A DNA stretch of 48,844 bases from Lacunisphaera sp. (GTDB lineage: Bacteria; Verrucomicrobiota; Verrucomicrobiia; Opitutales; Opitutaceae): positions 1-48,844 of the forward strand of contig JAQSDJ010000073.1 of assembly GCA_029945855.1 (NCBI GenBank), given 5' to 3'. Position 1 is the stretch's first letter; each line of letters starts with the position of its first letter. A program made the position numbers and the translations under genes. This document shows positions 42,787 to 48,844 of the stretch, one piece after another. Below the pieces are notes generated by a model that saw only the letters and a program-made list of their open reading frames with translations, had not been told where the DNA came from and did not search any database.

Positions 42787-43941
42787 TCAGAGCTTGTTCG
42801 CCTTGAGGTCGTGCAGCGGGTAATGCGTGCCGCGCCAGACGATGCCGCGGCGCCAGAGCGTCAGCACCATCGAGCGCACGATGGCGTAGTCGATCACCAC
42901 GAGGCCCACGGGAAAAAGCAGGCCGTGCCAGGCGCGGCCGCCGTCGAAGCGGTGGTTGTCCGCCGCGACGCCCAGCATCACCGCCACGGCGCCCAGCCAG
43001 AGCCAGCGCGCGACGTCGGTCGCGATGAACACCGCCGCCAGCGGCCAGAACACGCACACCGCGTGCAGCAGCAGCCCCACCCCGACCAGCCAGATGCGGT
43101 AGTCCGCCCCGGCAAAGGCGTTTTTCTCCAAGCCGCCGACCAGCCCGCGGACCGAGTCATACCACGCGACCGAGATCGCGTCGACGCCGAGCACGATCTC
43201 GCTGAATCCGCCCGCCTTCATCAGCTTGCCGAGCTTCAGGTCGTCGTCCGGCCGGAGCCGCAGCGGGGCGTGCCCGCCCATCTTGCGGTAGGTGGAGGCG
43301 CGCACGAGGTTGAACGCGCCGATGCCGCCGTGGCAGTGGCTCGAGGGATTGGGCACCCGCCAGGGCCGCACGAACAGCGCGAAGAGCAGGCTGAACGCGC
43401 TCACGCAAACCGCGAGCAGGTCGCGGCTTTCCTGCAGGACGGGCACGGCGGCAAGGTGGTCGAGCGATTGCGCCCGGGCGTAGGCCACGGCCTTTTGCAG
43501 CACCGGCGGCGTGAAATGGATGTCGGCGTCGGTGAACAGAATCCATTCGCCGGTCGCCTGCTCGCCGCCGCACTGGAGCCCGTGCGTCTTGCCCAGCCAG
43601 CCGGGCGGCAGTTCCGCGACATGGATGACCTTCACCCGCGGATCGACAGCGGCGAATTTTTCCAAAATCACCCCGGAGTCGTCTTCCGAGCGGTCGTCGA
43701 CCAAAATGAACTCGAGGTCGGGGTAATCGAGCGCGAGCATCGTCGGCACCGCCGTGCCAAGCGTCGCGCCCTCGTTGCGGGCGGTGAAGACCACCGAGAC
43801 GCGCGGCCAGCGGGTCGGCGCCGGCGCCCGGAGCGTGGCGAGGCGGCGCAGCTGGCGGTTGCCGTGCATGAGCTCCAGCGCGACCACCAGCCAGCCGAGG
43901 AGCACCACGGCGGCAAAATAGGTCATCGGGTCGGTCGGCAT
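42787..43941 (-). CDS. membrane glycosyltransferase, GT2 family
   Basis: 384 residues from an ATG at 43941. One N-terminal membrane helix (YFAAVVLLGWLVVALELM) is followed by a GT2 domain: RVSVVFTARNEGATLGTAVPTML, FILVDDRSEDDSG, EWILFTDADIHFTPP (the D-x-D site) and RPDDDLKLGKLMKAGG. Two or three C-terminal helices follow (about 285-375). It resembles polyprenyl, carotenoid or hopanoid-type glycosyltransferases such as HpnB and CrtQ, but no carotenoid or hopanoid gene is near, so the acceptor is open. It is alone on this strand. Confidence 0.88.
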   Translation of the reverse strand: MPTDPMTYFAAVVLLGWLVVALELMHGNRQLRRLATLRAPAPTRWPRVSVVFTARNEGATLGTAVPTMLALDYPDLEFILVDDRSEDDSGVILEKFAAVDPRVKVIHVAELPPGWLGKTHGLQCGGEQATGEWILFTDADIHFTPPVLQKAVAYARAQSLDHLAAVPVLQESRDLLAVCVSAFSLLFALFVRPWRVPNPSSHCHGGIGAFNLVRASTYRKMGGHAPLRLRPDDDLKLGKLMKAGGFSEIVLGVDAISVAWYDSVRGLVGGLEKNAFAGADYRIWLVGVGLLLHAVCVFWPLAAVFIATDVARWLWLGAVAVMLGVAADNHRFDGGRAWHGLLFPVGLVVIDYAIVRSMVLTLWRRGIVWRGTHYPLHDLKANKL

Positions 43942-44003
43942 GCCGGGCCACCCTGAACAGGGCGGCCGCCGGGGTCAACGCGCGCGGTAAAGAAGAAATC
44001 CTT

Positions 44004-44077
44004 GGAGGCGGGACTATCAGTCCCGCGGGTTTCCGGCAGCAGCGCATATGCCTCGCGGGACTGCTAGTCCCGCCTCC
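44004..44077. repeat. intergenic palindromic element (GGAGGCGGGACT...AGTCCCGCCTCC class)
   Basis: The outer arms GGAGGCGGGACTATCAGTCC and GGACTGCTAGTCCCGCCTCC each form a hairpin and pair with each other across a short GTTTCCGGC centre. It ends 4 bp before the stop of the CNNM/CorC-type gene. The two-hairpin design is the same as at 11807-11877. Confidence 0.8.
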
Positions 44078-44081
44078 ACCC

Positions 44082-45410
44082 TCACCCCGGCGGGTTCGTG
44101 TCGGCGGGGCTGCGCTCGATCTTCACCCGGCGCGGGCGCTCGGTGTTGGCCTCGATCACGAACAGACGGTATTCGCCGACGGTCACGGTGTCGCCGCGCT
44201 TGGGCAACCGGCCGAAATGCCGCATGGTCCACGTCGCCACCGTCTCGCGGGGCGTCCACTCGAGCGGCCAGCCCGTCTCGGCCTGCAGCTCGCGCAGGGT
44301 GAACGAGCCGCTGACGGTGATGGCGTTCTCCGTGCGCTCGTAGATGGGGCCGCTCTCGATGTCGGTCTCGTCGCGAATGTCGCCGACGATCTCCTCGAGC
44401 ACGTCCTCGAAGGTGACGATGCCGGCCAGCGCCTTCTTCTCGTCGAGCACGACGGCGAGGTGGCTGCGGGCGGTGCGGAAACGCTCGATCATGGCGTGGA
44501 TGGGCGTGGTGAGCTCGAACTCGAGCGCCTCGCGGATGAGCGGCTCGAACGAGGTCTCGGGCCCGAGCAGGCTGATCTGCCAGAGCCATTCGCGGATGAG
44601 GAGCATGCCCTCAACCTTGTCGAGCGTGCCGGAGCAGACGGGGTAGCGGCTGTGCCCGCTGGTCTGGGCGGTGCGCAGGTTCTCCGCCAGCGGTTTGTCG
44701 AGCCACAAGGCCACGACCTGGTCGCGCGGCCGCATGATCATCTGCGCCGTGGTGCGGCGGACACGCAGCGACTGGACCATGAGCTTGTTGATCAGGGCGT
44801 CGCCGGCGTGCACATGCCGCGCGTGGCTGAACACATATTCCAGCTCCTCGGCGCTAAAGGTGTGTTCGCCCTCCGAGGCCGGCCCGAGCCCGGCCCAGCG
44901 GAGAAACAGGTTGGCGAGGCTGTTGAGCGTCCAGATGAAGGGGAAGAAACTGTAGTAGAACACCAGCAGCGGCGCCGCGACCCAGAGTGACACGGCCTTG
45001 GCCCGCTGGATGGCGAGGGACTTCGGGGCCAGCTCGCCAAAGATGATGTGCAAAAAGGTGATGACCGCGAAGGCTACCGCGAAGGAGATCGAGGACACGG
45101 TCGCCGCCTCGGTGATGCCCCAGCCCGCGAGCAGCGGCTCCAGCCGTTTCGCGAGAAAGGGCTCGCCCACCCAGCCGAGCCCGAGGCTGGCCAGCGTGAT
45201 GCCCAGCTGCGTGGCTGACAACGCGGCATCGAGGTGCTCGGTGGCCTTGAGGGCGAACTTCACCCGCCAGCCACCCGTCTTGAGCAGGGGCCGGAGCTGG
45301 CTGGCCCGCACCTTCACCAGCGCAAACTCGGCGGCCACGAAGAAGCCGTTGGCGAGCACGAGCGCGACAATGACCAAGACCTCCAGGGTGATGCCGAAAA
45401 AGGCGTTCAT
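44082..45410 (-). CDS. CNNM/CorC-type transporter (hemolysin-C family) with CBS and CorC domains
   Basis: 442 residues from an ATG at 45410; the frame to 45452 adds nothing. Order: an N-terminal CNNM membrane domain (about 1-200) with ANGFFVAAEFALVKVRASQLR, ATQLGITLASLGLGWVGEP and FLHIIFGELAPKSLAIQRA; a pair of CBS domains (about 205-345) with MIMRPRDQVVAL and LAVVLDEKKALAGIVTFEDVLEEIVGDI; and a C-terminal CorC/HlyC domain (about 360-430). Such proteins (YfjD/PaeA, MpfA, YtfL) are thought to export Mg2+, Co2+ or polyamines. It diverges from the symporter gene over a 393-bp region. Confidence 0.94.
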   Translation of the reverse strand: MNAFFGITLEVLVIVALVLANGFFVAAEFALVKVRASQLRPLLKTGGWRVKFALKATEHLDAALSATQLGITLASLGLGWVGEPFLAKRLEPLLAGWGITEAATVSSISFAVAFAVITFLHIIFGELAPKSLAIQRAKAVSLWVAAPLLVFYYSFFPFIWTLNSLANLFLRWAGLGPASEGEHTFSAEELEYVFSHARHVHAGDALINKLMVQSLRVRRTTAQMIMRPRDQVVALWLDKPLAENLRTAQTSGHSRYPVCSGTLDKVEGMLLIREWLWQISLLGPETSFEPLIREALEFELTTPIHAMIERFRTARSHLAVVLDEKKALAGIVTFEDVLEEIVGDIRDETDIESGPIYERTENAITVSGSFTLRELQAETGWPLEWTPRETVATWTMRHFGRLPKRGDTVTVGEYRLFVIEANTERPRRVKIERSPADTNPPG

Positions 45411-45803
45411 GCAGTGGAGGCGTGAACTTACGTTCCCACTCCCGTCCGGCAATTCTTTTGGCCCACGCCTCGGGTTAAACCCGCCCGCACAAGGCGGTTA
45501 AATATTTTCGCGGCCTCCAGACATGGTGGTCCGGGAGGACGATCGTGGGTCTGTTTGTGTAGGTCGGGCTTTATGCCCGACACTTAAATCCCCGGATGTC
45601 GGGGATAAACCCCGACCTACAGAAATTCCGCTTACTGAGCATGATTAAACCAACCCGTCCGGGAGGACGGGTTCCATCCGCTGCACGCATCATTCGGAGG
45701 CGCGCCCCGGCAATCCCTCCGGCCGCCCCGCGCCGACCGGTGTAACCGCTTGGTATTCACGTTCGACAAGCCTCCCTCGCCTCCTACGCTCCGCCCACCT
45801 CCC
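45411..45803. other. 393-bp divergent intergenic region with two palindromes
   Basis: It separates the transporter and symporter genes. No gene is present. It holds the palindrome at 45558-45621 and a second, AACCCGTCC and GGACGGGTT around GGGA (about 45644-45665). The words CAACCCGTCC and GGGTTCC of the latter recur in the element after the symporter (47201-47271). Confidence 0.6.
45558..45621. repeat. intergenic palindromic element (TGTAGGTCGGG...CCCGACCTACA class)
   Basis: Perfect outer arms TGTAGGTCGGG and CCCGACCTACA. Inside, two shorter stems, GTCGGGCTTTATGCCCGAC and GTCGGGGATAAACCCCGAC, form two hairpins, so the design matches 44004 and 11807. Confidence 0.8.
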
Positions 45804-47180
45804 ATGGCCGGCTCCACTTCCGAAAAATTGGCCAACCGCATCCTCCGCGGCCTCGTCATCGGCATCATTCTGGGCGTCATCACGCTCCTCGCCGGACCCC
45901 ATGTGCATATCCCGGAACTCCTCCAAGGCTGGCTGGCCCACGTAGGCGTCAAACCCGCCCTCACCCTCCTCGAGGCGATGCGCGGCGTGTCCACCGTTCT
46001 GCTCGATCCGTTCGGCCGCGTTTTCCTGCGCCTGCTCTTCTTCGTCGTCATGCCGCTGGTCTTCGCCTCGCTCGCGACCGGCGTCGTGCAGCTCGGCCGC
46101 CCCGACAAGCTCGGGCCGCTCGCCGGCCGCACCTTCCTGTTTTTCTTCCTCAACATGGCCATCGGCGTCGCCCTGGGCCTGGTGATGATGAACACCCTCT
46201 CCCCGGGCAGCCATGTCGACCCGGAGACCAAGGCCCGGCTCATGGCCGAGTTCGGCACCGTCGCCTCCAAGCACGTCGCCGCCGCCCAAAGCCAGACCGG
46301 ACTGTCGCTGGCGGTCATCGTCGAGATGTTCATGCCGGCCAACCTGCTGGCCGCCGTCGTGGGTTCCACCACCGCGCGCATCGGCGACGTGCTGCCGCTC
46401 ATCCTCTTCGCCATCCTTATCGGCGTCGTCGGCACCACCCTGGCCGAGGAGAAACGCCGGCGCCTGCAAGCTTCGCTCGAACTCGTGACGGAACTGATGA
46501 CCGGCATCGTCCACCTCGCCCTGCGCCTGGCGCCCTACGCCGTGCCGTGCCTCATCTACAGCGTCCTCGTCAAGTCGGGCCTCGACATCATCGTGGCGCT
46601 CGGGGTCTTCGTCCTCGGCTGCGCCGGCGTGATGGCGCTGCACCTCTTCGGCACCATGTCGGTCTGGCTCCGCCTGTGGACGACGTGGACGCCGCGGGCG
46701 TATTTCAAGGCGATCAAGGAGGTGCTGGTGACGGCCTTCTCGACCAGCTCGAGCAACGCCACGCTGCCGGCCGCGCTGGAGAACGCGACGGACAAGTTGC
46801 ACATCACGCCCAGCACCGCCGGTTTCGTGCTGCCGCTCGGCACCACGATGAACATGAGCGGCACCGCGCTCTACGAGGGCTGCGTCGTGCTGTTCGTCGC
46901 GCAGGTCTTCGGCGTGGACCTGTCGATCGGCCAGCAGATCACCCTCCTGCTGCTCTCCGTGCTCAGCGCCGTGGCGGTGGCCGGCATCCCCGGCGGCTCG
47001 CTGCCGCTCATCGCCGGCCTGCTCATCACCTTCGGCATCCCCGCGGAGGGCATCGGCATCATCCTTGGCACCGACCGCATCCTCGACATGTGCCGCACCG
47101 CGACGAACGTCGGCTGCGACCTGACGACCGCCCTCGTGGTCGACGAGATCACGAAGAAGGCCGAGGCGAAGGCGGGTTAG
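45804..47180 (+). CDS. dicarboxylate/amino-acid:cation symporter (DAACS family)
   Basis: 458 residues from an ATG at 45804; a TTG at 45750 would add 18 residues of low quality. About eight membrane segments and two re-entrant loops are expected. The family signatures are plain: FLRLLFFVVMPLVFASLATGV, VTAFSTSSSNATLPAALEN (the serine-rich re-entrant loop) and FVLPLGTTMNMSGTALYEG (the substrate and Na+ binding NMxGT block), then IPGGSLPLIAGLL and DRILDMCRTATNVGCD. GltP/DctA relatives take up glutamate, aspartate or C4-dicarboxylates with Na+ or H+. Which substrate is used is not readable. Confidence 0.95.
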   Translation: MAGSTSEKLANRILRGLVIGIILGVITLLAGPHVHIPELLQGWLAHVGVKPALTLLEAMRGVSTVLLDPFGRVFLRLLFFVVMPLVFASLATGVVQLGRPDKLGPLAGRTFLFFFLNMAIGVALGLVMMNTLSPGSHVDPETKARLMAEFGTVASKHVAAAQSQTGLSLAVIVEMFMPANLLAAVVGSTTARIGDVLPLILFAILIGVVGTTLAEEKRRRLQASLELVTELMTGIVHLALRLAPYAVPCLIYSVLVKSGLDIIVALGVFVLGCAGVMALHLFGTMSVWLRLWTTWTPRAYFKAIKEVLVTAFSTSSSNATLPAALENATDKLHITPSTAGFVLPLGTTMNMSGTALYEGCVVLFVAQVFGVDLSIGQQITLLLLSVLSAVAVAGIPGGSLPLIAGLLITFGIPAEGIGIILGTDRILDMCRTATNVGCDLTTALVVDEITKKAEAKAG

Positions 47181-47200
47181 TTAAAAGCTGCGATTGATAT

Positions 47201-47385
47201 GGGTGGAACCGGGCCTCCGGACCGGTTTGCTCTGCGCACATCCCACAACCCGTCCAGAGGCCGGGTTCCACCTTTTGGAGCACGCCTCCGGGCAAGGAAG
47301 TCATCCCCAAGGCGCGAGCTAGCTCGCTGGCCCACCCAGGCAGCCGCAGCCAATTCCCGGGCGTCGGCAAGCGACGCCCCTACCC
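47201..47385. repeat. patchwork of palindromic modules
   Basis: Three pieces lie side by side. 47201-47271: arms GGTGGAACCGGGCCTCCGGA and the complementary AGAGGCCGGGTTCCACC. 47313-47336: half of the inner palindrome of 42654-42781, reversed (GAGCTAGCTCGCTGGCCCAC). About 47359-47385: half of the GTAGGGGCG class (GGCGTCGGCAAGCGACGCCC then CTACC). It begins 20 bp after the symporter stop. Confidence 0.65.
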
Positions 47386-47424
47386 AAAAAAGAATCCAGC
47401 CCCGTTGCCAGGGCTGGAATCTTT
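47386..47424 (-). terminator. intrinsic terminator after the 106-residue gene
   Basis: A 14-bp stem with one mismatch (47389-47402 with 47411-47424; arm AAAGATTCCAGCCC on the minus strand) is followed by six T residues on the minus strand. It lies 30 bp past the stop of the gene at 47455. Because both ends are A/T-rich it could also stop the symporter transcript. Confidence 0.85.
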
Positions 47425-47454
47425 GTTGCTGTGCTTCTGGGGGTTCTTCGGCCC

Positions 47455-47775
47455 TCAAAATTTTGCCTGGCTGCTCTTGGTCGGCTCGTCGGGGCCGAAG
47501 CCCTCGTAGTTGTGCGCGCTGCCGGCGCTGTCCGCCCACTTCGGCAGATTGTTTTTGCGTGCCAGCTTCTGGTTGTGCACCTCGGCCCGCATGGACGCGA
47601 AGTCGGTGTGGATCTTTTTGCACTCGGGACCGCAGTGTTCCTTGAAGTTGCCGAGCCGCAGCATGTATTCGTTGATGGCGGTGTAGACGACGTCCTCCAC
47701 CTCGCAGCCCAAGGCCTCGGCCGTGCGCTTAAGGGGATCATATTCGGCGTAGTCCAGATGCACTTTGACGTTCAT
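47455..47775 (-). CDS. conserved-looking hypothetical protein, 106 residues
   Basis: From an ATG at 47775; the frame to 47994 is open but covers a palindrome and has unlikely composition. Sequence: MNVKVHLDYAEYDPLKRTAE opens, then GCEVEDVVYTAINEYMLRLGNFKEHC, KKIHTDFASMRAEVHN, and a polar tail ending PTKSSQAKF. The first 45 residues (a beta-strand then two helices with VVYTAINEYM) are reminiscent of small ribbon-helix-helix DNA-binding proteins, but that is only a resemblance. Two cysteines (C31-region and CGPEC) are present. There is no signal peptide. It has its own terminator. Confidence 0.8.
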   Translation of the reverse strand: MNVKVHLDYAEYDPLKRTAEALGCEVEDVVYTAINEYMLRLGNFKEHCGPECKKIHTDFASMRAEVHNQKLARKNNLPKWADSAGSAHNYEGFGPDEPTKSSQAKF

Positions 47776-47951
47776 GGCGGGGTCCTCGTGGGTTGGGGGG
47801 CGTGGATGATTTGGCCCGGGCTTCGGGCTTTGACCCATTCTCCGCCACAACCCGGTTTTTGGCTGTTCACATTTTGCCCAAGGCTGGGCGCGGGTTGTTT
47901 GCCCGGAGCCACGCGCCAGAATGACCCTCGCCGATAAGGCCAGCTGATGGC

Positions 47952-48005
47952 GGTAGGGGCGCTTGCCCCCAAGCGCCCGGGCCGTTGAGGGCAACGGCCC
48001 CTACC
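47952..48005. repeat. intergenic palindromic element (GGTAGGGGCG...CCCCTACC class)
   Basis: The arms GGTAGGGGC and GCCCCTACC-like ends enclose two internal hairpins: GGGGCGCTTGCCCCCAAGCG and GGCCGTTGAGGGCAACGGCC. Its right arm contains the complement of the TAG stop codon of the gene at 48001-48390. Confidence 0.75.
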
Positions 48006-48390
48006 CTGTCCCATCCTCGCCCGCCCCGGACGCCGGCGGGACCTCTGTCGCCTGACTTCCGCTCGCCGCGCCGAAGTCGGACGAAGGCGGGTCCTCTGTC
48101 CTCTGTATTCGCGCCGGCCATTTCGCCCCCACCGCCACGATCTCGACATACACCGTCGCGCCGCCGCCGGCGGCCACGGCGTCGATCGCCGCGGCGACCT
48201 CCTTGAACGGCCGGCCCTCAGCCAGCGCCGCCTCGGGCCCGACCCGGCACTGCAGCTCCCACAGGTCGAAGCCCTCCGGCAGCGGCTTCCGCCGCTCGCG
48301 CTTCGCATACTTGCGCACGTCGTTCTTGATGGCCTCGACCACGCGCGGGTCGGCCTTGGCCGGGTCTTTCAGGGAAAATGTTTTCTTCAT
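48001..48390 (-). CDS. small conserved protein, DUF6172-like, with repeat-derived tail
   Basis: 129 residues from an ATG at 48390. MKKTFSLKDPAKADPRVVEA opens, followed by IKNDVRKYAKRERRKPLPEG and FDLWELQCRVGPEAALAEGR. This basic N-terminal region matches my memory of DUF6172 proteins, which are about 100 residues and of unknown function. The last 25-30 residues (TEDPPSSDFGAASGSQATEV...) look unlike the family and are encoded by a dispersed sequence (CTCTGTC, CTGACTTC words). The stop itself is inside a palindromic element. The core is probably a real gene and the tail probably an accidental extension. Confidence 0.8.
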   Translation of the reverse strand: MKKTFSLKDPAKADPRVVEAIKNDVRKYAKRERRKPLPEGFDLWELQCRVGPEAALAEGRPFKEVAAAIDAVAAGGGATVYVEIVAVGAKWPARIQRTEDPPSSDFGAASGSQATEVPPASGAGEDGTG

Positions 48391-48561
48391 GCGTTGGGCG
48401 GCGGGGCCGCCAAGAAGGCACACAGACACCAAGGGGCGGATTGGTCACCATGAAACATACCCCGGGCACGAAAGAAACCCGGTGGATTGGCTTGTGCGTC
48501 TTGCGCGCGGGGTGGGTTCAACCCCATATCGTGCCCACTCCCGGTGGGTTAGAGTCCCGGA

Positions 48562-48759
48562 GTGCCTGTCGAGAAATCACCGTCCCAGTCCGCCCCCGCC
48601 ACTTTCATCGGCATCCAGGATGGCTTTGGCTCCCTGCCCGAGGAAGAGCTCTACAACCTGCGGGCGCCGGTCGGAGAACATCCCGTCGGCTCGACCGTTT
48701 CGCGTTCGACCCTCGAAAAGCATGGCTTCCAGATTTTCCCCGGCAGTCCCGAACGTTAG
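48562..48759 (+). CDS. small hypothetical protein, 65 residues
   Basis: From a GTG at 48562 (MPVEKSPSQSAPATFIGIQD). It continues GFGSLPEEELYNLRAPVGEH, PVGSTVSRSTLEKHGFQIFP. There is no signal peptide, membrane segment or cysteine. The composition is protein-like and third positions are GC-rich for most codons, so I take it as a likely gene. I do not recognise it. A purine run is not evident upstream. Confidence 0.55.
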   Translation: MPVEKSPSQSAPATFIGIQDGFGSLPEEELYNLRAPVGEHPVGSTVSRSTLEKHGFQIFPGSPER

Positions 48760-48795
48760 CCCGGATTGGTGAGAGTGGAGGCGAAACCGCTAGTA

Positions 48796-48811
48796 ATACT
48801 TAGTTAAGTAT
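48796..48811. promoter_or_regulatory. AT-rich palindrome near the right edge
   Basis: ATACTTAGTTAAGTAT is a perfect inverted repeat with 7-bp arms and a 2-bp centre. It stands out in GC-rich DNA. It may be an operator or a promoter element for a gene beyond the window. Confidence 0.4.
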
Positions 48812-48844
48812 ACGATTGCGCCTCGGCGCCCCGCGGGCCAGGCT

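Noticed and set aside
48464-48537. tRNA-like feature: GGGCACG and CGTGCCC 73 bases apart with a GGTTCAAC-like loop
   Set aside because: The T, anticodon and D arms cannot be folded in standard form, so it is not called a tRNA; it may be chance or a relic.
1-48844. CRISPR array, prophage or insertion sequence
   Set aside because: No regularly spaced direct repeats, phage structural genes or transposase genes were seen.

Overview
The window reads as chromosomal DNA of a high-GC, free-living, polysaccharide-degrading bacterium, most likely a verrucomicrobium of the Opitutaceae type. The grounds are strongly GC-biased third codon positions, many secreted glycan-active enzymes, tandem DUF1080 domains next to a Tat-exported Gfo/Idh/MocA oxidoreductase, an anaerobic sulfatase-maturase-type radical SAM protein, PIG-L and PhyH family proteins, and many intergenic palindromes. 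The taxonomic call is inference; there is no rRNA in the window. About 40 protein genes and one tRNA-Glu are supported. No phage, insertion sequence or CRISPR array was seen.

Layout. 1-3.7 kb: an M14 carboxypeptidase-like gene running off the left edge, diverging from a secreted GH29 alpha-L-fucosidase and ppnP. 3.7-8.5 kb: a leftward block of a small monoheme c-type cytochrome, a fused monoheme-cytochrome/outer-membrane porin of Cyc2-like architecture, a CusR/CusS-like two-component system and a TauE/SafE permease. A strong terminator splits the cytochrome pair from the regulators, and a sharp inverted repeat lies in the divergent promoter region. 8.6-16 kb: cyclophilin, M20 amidohydrolase, FKBP, YgjP-like hydrolase, YfcE-like phosphodiesterase, LysE exporter and CstA-type permease.

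16-25.8 kb: two divergent Gfo/Idh/MocA oxidoreductases, one overlapped by an NRAMP-like permease that lacks the usual metal-binding motifs; galactokinase; a CE12-like SGNH esterase; a second GH29 fucosidase; a transglutaminase-like protein with a 72-residue partner. 26-34 kb: a 978-residue secreted protein ending in an Asp-box propeller, an acyltransferase remnant, PIG-L deacetylase, PhyH dioxygenase divergent from an AraC regulator, and the radical SAM maturase. 34-49 kb: the DUF1080/oxidoreductase pair, tRNA-Glu, purC, secreted hypotheticals, a GAF/HD-GYP protein, a glycosyltransferase, a CNNM/CorC-type transporter, a dicarboxylate symporter and small conserved proteins.

How it fits together. 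The two fucosidases, CE12-like esterase, galactokinase, three Gfo/Idh/MocA proteins, DUF1080 protein and sulfatase maturase point to use of fucosylated, acetylated and possibly sulfated plant or algal glycans. The Cyc2-like block suggests electron exchange across the outer membrane and is the most unusual functional module. The most unusual non-coding signal is a population of at least a dozen intergenic palindromes of several related sequence classes. Many abut stop codons to within a few bases, one has perfect 14-bp terminal inverted repeats, and one supplies the stop codon of a gene.
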